Assembly: GCA_947373185.1 (NCBI GenBank)
Contig: CANBWP010000009.1
Coordinates: 28,551 to 92,550, forward strand
DNA: 64,000 nt
Source of the DNA: Comamonadaceae bacterium
GTDB taxonomy: Bacteria; Pseudomonadota; Gammaproteobacteria; Burkholderiales; Burkholderiaceae_C
Direction: 5' to 3'
Made by a program: the position numbers and the translations under genes. Below, piece after piece: positions 53,164-62,890 of the stretch (its first letter is position 1; the number at the start of each line of letters is the position of its first letter). A model generated the notes under the pieces. The model did not search any database. It had not been told where the DNA came from and saw nothing but the letters and a program-made list of their open reading frames with translations.

Positions 53164-53886
53164 ATGCGCTACGTCATTTCCAAAACTGTCTCCGCCTTTT
53201 TCTGGTTCAACCTCGTCCTTGCCTCTGGCAGTGCATTTGCTGCACGCCCTTTGAACACGGACGATGCCAATGTGGTCGACCCCCAAAGTTGCCAGGACGA
53301 GAGTTGGGTCAAAAAATCAAAAACCAGCATCGAGCGATGGATCGTGCCGGGTTGCAATTTTTTTGGCGACACCGAGATATCGGTGGGGGCCAATTTTCAA
53401 TCTGACACTGGGCTTGAAAGCGCTCAATACCATTTGCTGCAAGCCAAGAAAAGATGGCGCGTTTTAGAGCAAGACAGCTGGGGGCTCTCCACCACCTTGG
53501 GGACGCTCCAACACACCTCCCGCGTTGCGTCAGAAACAGTCGACGATGTGTATGTGAATGTCCCCATCACCTGGTCGATGGGCGAAGACCGGTTCACGCA
53601 CCTCAACTTGGGGTGGGTCAAGCATCAAGCACAGGGCTATGGCGCCAAAACCTGGGGCTTGGCATTTGAGCAACCCTTCAACAGCCATGTGATCGGCATC
53701 TTAGAAACCTATGGAGAAGAAAAGCAGTCCAGCAAATACCAAGTGGGCTTGCGCTTCTGGATCATCCCGCAGCGGGTTCAAATTGACACCACGCTGGGCA
53801 ATGTCTGGGGACCTTCAGGCCATGGCGCCCTCAATCAGCGTTGGTTCTCCATGGGCTTGCGCTTGCTCTCGCCAGCACTGTATTGA
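53164..53886 (+). CDS. Putative secreted/outer-membrane protein of unknown function
   Basis: Signal peptide (LVLASGSAFA-A), RPLNTDDANVVDPQSCQDESWV; aromatic C-terminus; 4 nt after the previous gene. Confidence 0.65.
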   Translation: MRYVISKTVSAFFWFNLVLASGSAFAARPLNTDDANVVDPQSCQDESWVKKSKTSIERWIVPGCNFFGDTEISVGANFQSDTGLESAQYHLLQAKKRWRVLEQDSWGLSTTLGTLQHTSRVASETVDDVYVNVPITWSMGEDRFTHLNLGWVKHQAQGYGAKTWGLAFEQPFNSHVIGILETYGEEKQSSKYQVGLRFWIIPQRVQIDTTLGNVWGPSGHGALNQRWFSMGLRLLSPALY

Positions 53887-55302
53887 TCAACGTTGAAACA
53901 ACACATGGGCTTGCAAGCCCGTGCCATGGTCGGCATTTTGAAGCCAAAACTTGGCCCCTAACAATTGCGCATAACGCGTCACGATTGACAAGCCCAAGCC
54001 CAAACCTTGGTTCGAGCCATCGCGGTTAGCGCCTTGCACACCCCGTTTGAGAATGTTCTCACGGTCTTCTGCGGCAATGCCTGGCCCGTTGTCCAAGACC
54101 ACCATCTCGACGCCTTCCGTGTGCGTTTGCAATGAGACGGTCACTTCTTGGGTTTGACCACCAGCGGGCTTGCCATAGCGCATGGCATTGTCCAAGAGGT
54201 TGTTCAAAATACCTTCTGCCAAAGCCTTGTTGGCCAAAATGAAACAGGCTTGTTCCATGCCAACCGCACCCAGGTCAATGTGCAGGTCTCGGGCAGACGC
54301 ACTGCGTTGCAAAATGGCGGCGGTGATCACCTCGTCCAGCTGCACCAGCTCCGTTTTTTTCTCCATGTCGGCTTCATCGGCAATGGCCAAAGCCAAGAGT
54401 TGATCGGTCAAATGGCTTGCGCGGATGCTGCTGTCTCGAATTTGATGCAATTGGGAACGCCACAACGCGGGCTGGGAACTCTCCAAGCCGTATTCAGCCA
54501 AGGCACGAATGCCTGCCAACGGCGTTCGCAACTCGTGCGCGACATTGCCCGTGAATTCTTTTTGGGCATTCAAGCCACCTTCAATGCGGCGCAAAAGGGC
54601 ATTCACCGCATTGCCCAAATTTTCCAAGTCAATGGTGCTGGCCCTCACTTGCATCGGTGACAAGTCTGAACCATCGCGGTTTTGCACCACCTGCATCAGC
54701 TCGGCCAAGGGTTGCAGATCTTTGGCAATGACCCAACGCAACCAAGCACCAATCATGACCAGTAACAGAAGCTCAGGAATGACGGAGTAGGCCAACAATT
54801 TCTCGAGCAACTGGGTTCGGCTCATGGCGGTTTGCGCCACGATCACCGAAAAACGCTCGGGTCGCTCTTGGCGCAACACCACCGCACGCATGTTTCGACC
54901 TTGAAACACAATGTTCTCAAATTCAATCAGATTGCCCGTTCTTTGTGACACGCTGGGCGTGGTCAAACCAGGATGCCCGGCCAACAAACTGCCATCCGCA
55001 TTGATCAGTGCAAAGGCAACGGCTTCGCTTTGGTCAAACAACAAACTGTTGAGTTCTGCAGAGGTCATGTTGACCTCCAAGCCCGATTGCGGCATGCCCT
55101 TCAATTTGACATGGCTGGCCACCATGTATGCATCGTCCAGCAAGGAGCGATCGAAAGCTTGTTGCACAAAGTAATTGGCAATGCCCGCAGAGAGCAAGGT
55201 GCCCAGCAACCAGACCATGCCCAGTGGCCACAGAACGTGACGCATGAGTCGGTATTGCAGCGAAGATTTGGCTGCTTGACCGAACGTTGTCGAGTCGCTC
55301 AT
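53887..55302 (-). CDS. Two-component sensor histidine kinase
   Basis: Two TM segments, FTGNVAHELRTPLAGIRAL H-box, VVLDNGPGIAAEDRENIL, GLGLGLSIV. Confidence 0.93.
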   Translation of the reverse strand: MSDSTTFGQAAKSSLQYRLMRHVLWPLGMVWLLGTLLSAGIANYFVQQAFDRSLLDDAYMVASHVKLKGMPQSGLEVNMTSAELNSLLFDQSEAVAFALINADGSLLAGHPGLTTPSVSQRTGNLIEFENIVFQGRNMRAVVLRQERPERFSVIVAQTAMSRTQLLEKLLAYSVIPELLLLVMIGAWLRWVIAKDLQPLAELMQVVQNRDGSDLSPMQVRASTIDLENLGNAVNALLRRIEGGLNAQKEFTGNVAHELRTPLAGIRALAEYGLESSQPALWRSQLHQIRDSSIRASHLTDQLLALAIADEADMEKKTELVQLDEVITAAILQRSASARDLHIDLGAVGMEQACFILANKALAEGILNNLLDNAMRYGKPAGGQTQEVTVSLQTHTEGVEMVVLDNGPGIAAEDRENILKRGVQGANRDGSNQGLGLGLSIVTRYAQLLGAKFWLQNADHGTGLQAHVLFQR

Positions 55303-55988
55303 GCATCTTCCTCGATCAAATATCCAATGCCGCGCATGGTCCGAATCACGGCGCCAGAGTTTTCTAACTTGCGTCGCAACCTGGAGATGAAAGTCTCTAA
55401 GGCGTTGTCCCCCAAAGATTCGTCAAAGGAGGACAATTTTTCCGATAAATTTCTTTTGTTGATGACGCGGCCGGGCGGGCTCATCAACTCCCACAGCACT
55501 TCAAACTCACGCGCAGGCAACTGAAGCGATTCATCGGCCAAGGCAAATCGTCGCTGTTGTCGATTGAGTTGCAATTGGCCAATTTGGGTCAGGTCATCGG
55601 CACCCTGGCTGCGCCGCAAAATGGCCCTGAGCCTGGCTTCAACTTCATTGAGCTCAAAGGGTTTGCCCAAGTAATCATCGGCGCCTGCGTCCAAGCCTGC
55701 GATACGCTCTTCTGTGCGGTTTCTGGCTGACAAGATCAGCACAGGTGTTCGGTCGCCTTTGGCGCGCATTTGTCGCAACAAAGTCAGGCCACTGGTCATG
55801 GGCGCATGGGCTTTCGACGATTCCGGCAAATTCAAATCCAGCAAAACCACATCAAAGGTCTGCACCGCCCACAATTGGCGCGCGCTGGCCAAATCGCCGG
55901 CCGTGTCCACGCGATTGCCTGTGTCCGCCAGTTTTTGAGACATGACGACACGCAAGGTGGGGTCATCTTCAATGAGCAAAATTCGCAT
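55299..55988 (-). CDS. OmpR-family response regulator
   Basis: MRILLIEDDPTLR receiver; DAGADDYLGKPF; winged-helix C-terminus VINKRNLSEKL...ETFISRLRRKL. Confidence 0.94.
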   Translation of the reverse strand: MRILLIEDDPTLRVVMSQKLADTGNRVDTAGDLASARQLWAVQTFDVVLLDLNLPESSKAHAPMTSGLTLLRQMRAKGDRTPVLILSARNRTEERIAGLDAGADDYLGKPFELNEVEARLRAILRRSQGADDLTQIGQLQLNRQQRRFALADESLQLPAREFEVLWELMSPPGRVINKRNLSEKLSSFDESLGDNALETFISRLRRKLENSGAVIRTMRGIGYLIEEDA

Positions 55989-56034
55989 GGGCTGTGTTCA
56001 ATGTGAGCAAATGTCAGACCTTGGTACAGGCACT

Positions 56035-56056
56035 TGGTCAGGTCATGGTCAGGTCA
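56035..56056. promoter_or_regulatory. Tandem 11-bp direct repeat TGGTCAGGTCA x2 (putative response-regulator site)
   Basis: Two exact adjacent copies (56035-56045, 56046-56056) between the divergent regulator and efflux genes. Confidence 0.6.
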
Positions 56057-56075
56057 TATCGCAGATAAACGAGGC

Positions 56076-57362
56076 ATGAGCATACGACAGTTAATTTTTT
56101 ATGTGGCGTGTCTGACTAATTTTTCTTTAGCAGCACAAACCCTCCCCCCCGCACTGGCTGCAGTGTCAGGTCCCTTGACCTTGGCCCAAACGCTGGAAGC
56201 CGCCAAATTCAATGCAGCTTCTCGCATGTCCCAACAAGACCTGGCCGCAGCCCATTCGGATATTTTGGCAGCAGACCGCGCTCCCTTGCCAACATTTTCT
56301 GCCAAGGCCAGCGCCACAGACAACAGCGGGCAAGCCAGCACCACGACCGGTAGCCTGACCTCGCAACGCAGAACTGACAAGTCCTGGGGCCTCGACTGGA
56401 CCTTGGAGCGGGGCGGCAAACGCACCCACCGTACCGAAGCGGCCAAACTGAATGCCCAAGCTGCGCAGGCAGAATTTGCTGAAACTCAAATTCAGCAACA
56501 ACTGCTGGCCAAAGATTTGTACTTTGAATTGCTGGCCGCACAAGAGCGCACGCAACACCTGAAAGCCATCGCCCAAGCGGTCGAAGCCAGCGCCAGCGCT
56601 GCCAAATTGCGCGCCAAGGCGGGAGATTTGTCGGCCCAAGATACGATGCGCGTCGAAATCGAAGCCGAGCACGCCCTGTCAGACTTGCGAAAAGCGCAAT
56701 TGGACGAAAAGCGCGCCAGCTATCTGCTCAGTCAAACTTTAGGCTTGAACAACGCGGCCACCCACAAACTGAGCGTGGCTGCCGACTGGCCGCAAACCTC
56801 CATGCGGGCTCTGGAACAATCGCAATCTCTGGAAAATTGGCTCAGCGCACGCCCCGATGTGCAAGCATTCCAGTTGCGTGCACAGGCCGCCCAAGCGCTT
56901 TTGGAAAATGCCAAAGCACTGGGCAAGATTGACCCCACCATTGGCCTGTCGGTAGACAACAACCCTGGCACCAACAAGCGCCTGACCGAATTGAGGGTGC
57001 AATTCCCTTTGCAAGTGGGCAGCACCTACGATGGTGAAATTGGCCGCGCCACGGCGCAAGCCTTTCAAGCACAAACCCAATGGGAACAAGCCAAGCTGAA
57101 TGCACAAGCCGAATGGCTGAGCATGCGAGAAGCCTATGCAGCCTCTTTGGCACGCTTGAGCATCTACATGCAAGAGATCGTGCCGCGTGCGCAAAAAGTC
57201 GCCACCCAAGCTGAATTGGCCTACACCAAAGGCGCGATGCCATTGGTCGACTTGTTGGATGCCCGCCGCACCCTCAAAAATTCTTTGCTCGAAGCGGTAG
57301 ACGTTCAAGCCGAACACGCCAAGACCGCCACCGCTTTGCAATTGCGTGCACCCAAGCCTTGA
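56076..57362 (+). CDS. TolC/CzcC-family outer-membrane efflux protein
   Basis: MSIRQLIFYVACLTNFSLAAQ signal; OEP coiled-coil heptads; upstream of adaptor and RND pump. Confidence 0.88.
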   Translation: MSIRQLIFYVACLTNFSLAAQTLPPALAAVSGPLTLAQTLEAAKFNAASRMSQQDLAAAHSDILAADRAPLPTFSAKASATDNSGQASTTTGSLTSQRRTDKSWGLDWTLERGGKRTHRTEAAKLNAQAAQAEFAETQIQQQLLAKDLYFELLAAQERTQHLKAIAQAVEASASAAKLRAKAGDLSAQDTMRVEIEAEHALSDLRKAQLDEKRASYLLSQTLGLNNAATHKLSVAADWPQTSMRALEQSQSLENWLSARPDVQAFQLRAQAAQALLENAKALGKIDPTIGLSVDNNPGTNKRLTELRVQFPLQVGSTYDGEIGRATAQAFQAQTQWEQAKLNAQAEWLSMREAYAASLARLSIYMQEIVPRAQKVATQAELAYTKGAMPLVDLLDARRTLKNSLLEAVDVQAEHAKTATALQLRAPKP

Positions 57363-57407
57363 GCTTGAAACGCCTCCTCTTTAATTTGACCGAACCTCAG
57401 TATTCAC

Positions 57408-58583
57408 GTGAAAAACATTTACCTCTCCCTCCTGATGGCTGGCTGCTTGGCGGCCTGCTCTGAAGCGCCCACTCCCAAAGTGGCTGAGCCCCAGCCCATC
57501 ATGCAAAACAATCAATTGCGGTTTCCAGAAGGCAACTCGCAATTGGCCTTGTTGGTCACCGTGCCCGCCAAAGCATCAGAAGCCATCGCGGTTGATCTGC
57601 CTGCGCATTTGGTTTGGAATGAAGACCGCACCCAACGCATTTACGCCCCCTTGGCGGGCCGTGTGGCCAGCATTCACACCGACTTGGGCAAGTCCGTGCG
57701 CAAAGGCGAAACCTTGCTGGCCCTGCTTTCACCCGAATTTGGCGCGGCACAGGCCGATGCGTCCAAAGCCATGGCTGATTTGCGATTTGCCGAGAAAAAT
57801 TTCTACCGACAAAAAGAACTCTTTGACGCGGGCATCGTCGCCCGCAAAGATTTTGAACAAACAGAAACAGACGCCCTGCGCGCAAAAGCAGAAGCCGATC
57901 GCGCCGTTGCACGCATCAACCTCTATGGCGCGCACGGCATGGTCAACCAGCAATTGACCTTGAACAGCGACATGGCCGGCGTGGTGGTCGAAAAGAACGT
58001 CAACCCTGGCCAAGAAATCAGGCCCGAACAATTTGGCCCTGGCGCATTGGCGCTGTTTGTGGTGTCCGATCCATCCAGCCTCTGGGTTCAAATTGATGCA
58101 CAAGAAGCCGACATCAGCGCGCTCAAGCCTGGTGCCAGTTTCGAGTTGAGCGTGGCAGCCTTGGGCGACCAAAAATTCAAAGGCCGGGTCATGGCCAGTG
58201 CCGATGTGATTGACCCCAACACCCGCACCATCAAGGTCCGCGGTGTCGTGGAGAACCCTCAACGCATGTTGAAAGCGGAGATGTTGGGCACAGCACAAAT
58301 CCACCGTTCTCTGGGCCAAGGCTTGGTCGTGCCCGCCAGCGCGGTCTTGCTGCGTGGCACCCAACATTGGGTCTTCGTTAAAACAGCGGCAGACACTTTT
58401 GAGCCCCGCATGGTCAAGCTGAGCTACGAAGGCAGCAAAGTGTCGATTGTCAGCAGTGGTTTGCAAACCAATGACCAAGTCGTGAGTGAGAACAGCTTGC
58501 TTCTGGCGCGAGAGTTCCGAATTGCAGAAGAAACCGCCAAAAGCACAGCAGCAGCCAACGGTAAAGCGACAGAGTCCAAATGA
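57408..58583 (+). CDS. RND efflux periplasmic adaptor (CzcB/CusB-like lipoprotein)
   Basis: Lipobox LAAC; GRVASIHTDLGKSVRKGETLLALLSPEF. Confidence 0.9.
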   Translation: MKNIYLSLLMAGCLAACSEAPTPKVAEPQPIMQNNQLRFPEGNSQLALLVTVPAKASEAIAVDLPAHLVWNEDRTQRIYAPLAGRVASIHTDLGKSVRKGETLLALLSPEFGAAQADASKAMADLRFAEKNFYRQKELFDAGIVARKDFEQTETDALRAKAEADRAVARINLYGAHGMVNQQLTLNSDMAGVVVEKNVNPGQEIRPEQFGPGALALFVVSDPSSLWVQIDAQEADISALKPGASFELSVAALGDQKFKGRVMASADVIDPNTRTIKVRGVVENPQRMLKAEMLGTAQIHRSLGQGLVVPASAVLLRGTQHWVFVKTAADTFEPRMVKLSYEGSKVSIVSSGLQTNDQVVSENSLLLAREFRIAEETAKSTAAANGKATESK

Positions 58584-61500
58584 GAAAAATCATTCACTAT
58601 GCATTGCACCAGCCTTTGTTCATTGTGCTGGGCACGGTGCTGTTCGCCATGGCGGGCTTGTTAGCGTTTAAAAATCTTTCAGTGGAAGCTTTTCCGGATG
58701 TCACCGACACACAGGTGACCATCATTGCGCTCTACCCAGGGCGCGCTGCAGAAGAGGTTGAGAAGCAAGTCACCTTGCCCATTGAAGTGGCATTGTCAGG
58801 CGTGCCCAATTCCATCCGGATGTTCTCGCACACGCAGTTCGGTTTGTCTTTCACCGTCATCACCTACGACGACAAAGCCGATGTGAACTTGGTCAGACAA
58901 CAAGTCAACGAGCGTCTGCGCGGTGTCGATTTGCCGCAAGGCGTCGAAGCCAACATTGCCCCCAACGCCACGCCTGTCGGCGAAGTCATGCGCTACCGCT
59001 TAAAGGGCGATGGCAAAACCACCTCAGAGCTGCGCACCTTGCAAGACTGGGTGGTCGAGCGTGCCATTCGCCAAGTCCCCGGTGTGGCCGATGTGGTGGC
59101 CATGGGTGGCTTCATCAAACAGTATGAAGTGCAACCGGATTTGGACAAACTGCGCGCCTACAAGCTGAGCTTTCAAAACTTGCTCGACGCACTGGGACGG
59201 GGCAACGCCAACGCGGGTGGCAGCTATGTGTCACAGGGCTCTCAGCAGTTTGCCATTCGGGGCATTGGCCTTTTGAAATCGGCGCAAGACATTGGTCAAA
59301 TTGTGGTCACCTCACGCAACGGCACACCCATTTTGATTCGCGACATTGCCCAAATCAAAGTGGGCGCCGTGCCGCGCCTGGGCACAGTCGGCCAGGACAA
59401 TGACGATGACATCGTGACCGGCATCATCGTCATGCGAAAAGGCGAAAACCCCAGCGAAGTGCTCAAAGGCATCAAAGTCAAAGTCGACGAATTGAACGCG
59501 CGCACATTGCCCAAAGGCGTGCAAATTGTGCCGTTTTACGACCGCACATGGCTGATGGACAAAACCCTCTCCACAGTGTTCAAGAATTTGGTCGAAGGCG
59601 CATTGTTGGTGTCGCTCGTTTTGTACCTGTTCTTGTCCAACATGCGTGCCAGTTTGGCGGTGGTCTTGGTCATTCCTTTGGCCTTGTTGTCCACCTTCTT
59701 GGGCCTCAAAATCATGGGCGTGCCCGCCAATTTGCTCAGCTTGGGCGCCATGGATTTCGGCATCATTGTGGACGGCGCGGTCATCGTGGTTGAAAACATC
59801 ATGCACCGACTGGCAGAGAACCGAGAAGACATGTCGGAGAGTGAGCGACGGGAAGTGATCATCAATGCCACCAACGAAGTGGGGCGCCCTACTTTGTTCT
59901 CCATGCTGATCATCATTGCGGCGCACATTCCTATTTTTGCGCTCCAGCGCCATGAAGGCCGAATTTTCCAGCCGATGGCCTTGTCCGTCACCACCGCCTT
60001 GGTGGGCTCACTCATCTTCTCGCTCACCCTGGTGCCCCTCCTCACCTATTGGATGCTGCGCAAGAAACTGCCGCACGGTGACAACAAGTTGGTGGCCAGT
60101 GCCAAGAACTTCTACCGTCCCATTTTGGCTTGGGCTTTGAACCACCGCAGCAAAGTGGTGGCCATTTCCTTGTCCTTGTTTGCCGTGGCCATCTTGGCGG
60201 CTTCACGCTTAGGGTCTGAGTTCTTGCCTGAACTCAACGAAGGCACCATCTGGGTCAATGTGCGTTTGCCCTCCAGCGTGTCAAATCTGGAAGCCACTCG
60301 AATCTTGCACGACGTTCGGCAAGCTTTGATGAAAGTGCCAGAGGTCAGAACCACCGTGTCCAAGGCCGGCCAACCCGAAGACGGCACCGACCCGAAAACC
60401 ATCAGCATGGCCGAAGTCTTCGTGGACATCAAACCACCTGAAGAATGGCGCAAAGGCCTGACCAAAGACCAATTGATTGAAGAGATGGACCGCGCCGTTT
60501 CAGCCCTGCCCGGCATGGAGCCCTCTTTCTCTCAGCCCATTCGAGACAACGTGCTGGAGTCCATTTCTCAAATTGACGGCCAAATTGTGATCAAGGTGGC
60601 CGGCGATGATTTGGTCGAACTCAAGCAATTGACGGAATCCATCGAGCGTGAAATCAAACAAGTCAAAGGCGTTTACCGTGCTGAGATTGACCGCGCCGGC
60701 GACCTGCCGCAGTTGGTGATTGACATCAACCGAGAGCGGGCCGCCCGCTATGGCCTGAACGTCAGTGACGTCCAAGATGTGATTGAAACGGCTTTGGCCG
60801 GCAAATCGACCACTCAAATTTGGGAAGGCGAACGCAAGTTCTCCGTGGCGGTGCGACTGCCTGAAGACCGTCGCAGCATCACGCACTTGTCAGGCATTTC
60901 CATTGCGACACCTGACGGTGGCTACACAAGCCTTGGCTCTGTCACCGACATTCGAGAAACCAGCGGCGCCATGAACATCGCACGCGAGGCAGGCCGTCGC
61001 ACCATGGCCATTGGCATCTTCATCAAAGACCGTGACATGGGCTCTGTGGTGGCAGACATGCAAGCGCGTGTGAACAAAAACATCAAAGTGCCAAACGACT
61101 ACAACATCACCTGGTCGGGTGAATTTGAAAACCAAGAACGCGCCATGAAGCGTTTGTCGGTGGTGGTGCCCATTTCGCTGCTCTTGATCTTTGTGCTCTT
61201 GTTCGATGCGTTTGGCTCCTTCAAAACAGCCAGCCTCATTTTGATCAATGTTCCCTTGGCCCTGATTGGTGGTTTTGTGGCGCTGTGGATTTTCTCCATC
61301 CCGCTGTCTGTTTCTGCCGCCATTGGTTTCATTGCCTTGAGTGGCCAAGCTGTGCTCAATGGCGTCGTGATGCTGACCGTGTTCCAGCAATTGCAATCCT
61401 CTGGCATGACCGTGGTGGAGGCCGTCTTAGAAGGCTCCATGCAACGCCTGCGCACCGTGCTCATGACCGCCATGCTGGCAGCACTGGGTCTTTTGCCCAT

Positions 61501-61651
61501 GGCACTGTCCCACGACATTGGCTCGGAAACACAGCGTCCCTTGGCCATCGTGGTCATTGGCGGCCTCTTTACCGCCACGCTCCTGACCCTGATCGCGCTG
61601 CCTGCGCTGTATGTGGCGTGGTTCGATCGCAAACCTAAAGCCAAGGCTTAA
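58580..61651 (+). CDS. Heavy-metal efflux RND permease (CzcA/CnrA-type)
   Basis: 1023 aa; AFPDVTDTQVTIIALYPGRAAEEVEKQVTLPIE; TM4 DFGIIVDGAVIVVEN. Confidence 0.93.
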   Translation: MRKIIHYALHQPLFIVLGTVLFAMAGLLAFKNLSVEAFPDVTDTQVTIIALYPGRAAEEVEKQVTLPIEVALSGVPNSIRMFSHTQFGLSFTVITYDDKADVNLVRQQVNERLRGVDLPQGVEANIAPNATPVGEVMRYRLKGDGKTTSELRTLQDWVVERAIRQVPGVADVVAMGGFIKQYEVQPDLDKLRAYKLSFQNLLDALGRGNANAGGSYVSQGSQQFAIRGIGLLKSAQDIGQIVVTSRNGTPILIRDIAQIKVGAVPRLGTVGQDNDDDIVTGIIVMRKGENPSEVLKGIKVKVDELNARTLPKGVQIVPFYDRTWLMDKTLSTVFKNLVEGALLVSLVLYLFLSNMRASLAVVLVIPLALLSTFLGLKIMGVPANLLSLGAMDFGIIVDGAVIVVENIMHRLAENREDMSESERREVIINATNEVGRPTLFSMLIIIAAHIPIFALQRHEGRIFQPMALSVTTALVGSLIFSLTLVPLLTYWMLRKKLPHGDNKLVASAKNFYRPILAWALNHRSKVVAISLSLFAVAILAASRLGSEFLPELNEGTIWVNVRLPSSVSNLEATRILHDVRQALMKVPEVRTTVSKAGQPEDGTDPKTISMAEVFVDIKPPEEWRKGLTKDQLIEEMDRAVSALPGMEPSFSQPIRDNVLESISQIDGQIVIKVAGDDLVELKQLTESIEREIKQVKGVYRAEIDRAGDLPQLVIDINRERAARYGLNVSDVQDVIETALAGKSTTQIWEGERKFSVAVRLPEDRRSITHLSGISIATPDGGYTSLGSVTDIRETSGAMNIAREAGRRTMAIGIFIKDRDMGSVVADMQARVNKNIKVPNDYNITWSGEFENQERAMKRLSVVVPISLLLIFVLLFDAFGSFKTASLILINVPLALIGGFVALWIFSIPLSVSAAIGFIALSGQAVLNGVVMLTVFQQLQSSGMTVVEAVLEGSMQRLRTVLMTAMLAALGLLPMALSHDIGSETQRPLAIVVIGGLFTATLLTLIALPALYVAWFDRKPKAKA

Positions 61652-61663
61652 CAGAAAGACCCT

Positions 61664-62278
61664 ATGACCCGCAAACTGCTTCTCTCACTCAGCATGCTTC
61701 TGACTGGCCTGTCGGCCCATGCCGACGGCTTCTTGGGCATTGACCATCGTTTGAACTTTGACAATTCCGGCATCTGGTCCAGAAGCAATCAGAAAAACTT
61801 AGAGATGGGTTCGGCAGCGGTGGTTCTGGGCGGTGCACTGTGGGAAGGCAATGACACACGTTTGGGCAAAACATTTTGGAAATCAACGGAGTCCATGTTG
61901 ATGGGCGATGTGCTGGCACAGGCTGGCAAATTGGTCTTCAGAAGACAACGCCCTATCGATGGCAACGATCCCAACGCATGGTTTCAATCGGCCAGCAACA
62001 AAAGTTTCCCAAGTGGTGAAGTGACGCACATCACCGCCATCGTGACGCCCTTCATTGCAGAATATGGCCAAGACCATCCTGCCGTGTGGGCGTTGGCAGC
62101 CTTGCCTTTGTATGACGGCATGGCCCGTATGAAATCTCAAGCGCATTGGCAAACCGATGTGTTGGCTGGCATGGCCTTGGGCGTTGGCACAGGCCTTTAT
62201 GCGGGCCAAGAAAAACACAACTGGTTGGTGCAAGCCTTGCCAGGCGGCATGCGGATCGGCTACAAGAAATCCTTTTAA
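61664..62278 (+). CDS. PAP2-superfamily phosphatase-like periplasmic/membrane protein
   Basis: KLVFRRQRP (KX6RP), FPSGE variant of PSGH, ARMKSQAHWQTD (RX5HX3D). Confidence 0.82.
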   Translation: MTRKLLLSLSMLLTGLSAHADGFLGIDHRLNFDNSGIWSRSNQKNLEMGSAAVVLGGALWEGNDTRLGKTFWKSTESMLMGDVLAQAGKLVFRRQRPIDGNDPNAWFQSASNKSFPSGEVTHITAIVTPFIAEYGQDHPAVWALAALPLYDGMARMKSQAHWQTDVLAGMALGVGTGLYAGQEKHNWLVQALPGGMRIGYKKSF

Positions 62279-62284
62279 GCCGCG

Positions 62285-62890
62285 TCAGACCATCAACACG
62301 GGCACCATGGAGGCGATCAACAAGATGGCCATGGTGCCGTTGAAGATTTTGCGCCATGTGTCTTGTTGCAAATAGCGCTCTAACTTAGCGCCCAGCCACA
62401 CCCACAAACCCACACTGGGAAAATTAATGGCGCTGAACATCATGCAGGTGAGCACCACAAAAGTGAGCGATGCATCGGTGGGCATGTAGTTGCTGAAATA
62501 GCCAATGGCCATGATCCAGGCTTTGGGATTGACCCACTGAAAAGCGGCCGCACCCAGGAAGCTGATGGGTTGTGTGGCCGCTTCGCCGTTGCGCTCTGGC
62601 GCACCACTGCGGGCGACGCCCCACGCCAAATACACCAGGTAAGCAAAGCCTATGACCTTCATCACTTGGTACACAAAGGGATAGGCCTTCAGCAAACTTT
62701 CAAGGCCCGCGCCGACCAACAGCAGCATCACAAAGTGACCCAAAGAAACGCCCAGCCAATGCGGCAGTGTGCGCTTCACACCAAAGTTAACGCCCGAGGC
62801 CAACAACATCATGTTGTTGGGCCCTGGGGTCACCGAGGTCACAAATGCAAACATGGCCATGGCAGCCACCAGTTCGACGTTGAAGCTCAT
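62285..62890 (-). CDS. LysE/RhtB-family translocator
   Basis: SVTPGPNNMMLLASGVNFGVKRTLPHWLGVSLGH; multi-TM. Confidence 0.92.
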   Translation of the reverse strand: MSFNVELVAAMAMFAFVTSVTPGPNNMMLLASGVNFGVKRTLPHWLGVSLGHFVMLLLVGAGLESLLKAYPFVYQVMKVIGFAYLVYLAWGVARSGAPERNGEAATQPISFLGAAAFQWVNPKAWIMAIGYFSNYMPTDASLTFVVLTCMMFSAINFPSVGLWVWLGAKLERYLQQDTWRKIFNGTMAILLIASMVPVLMV

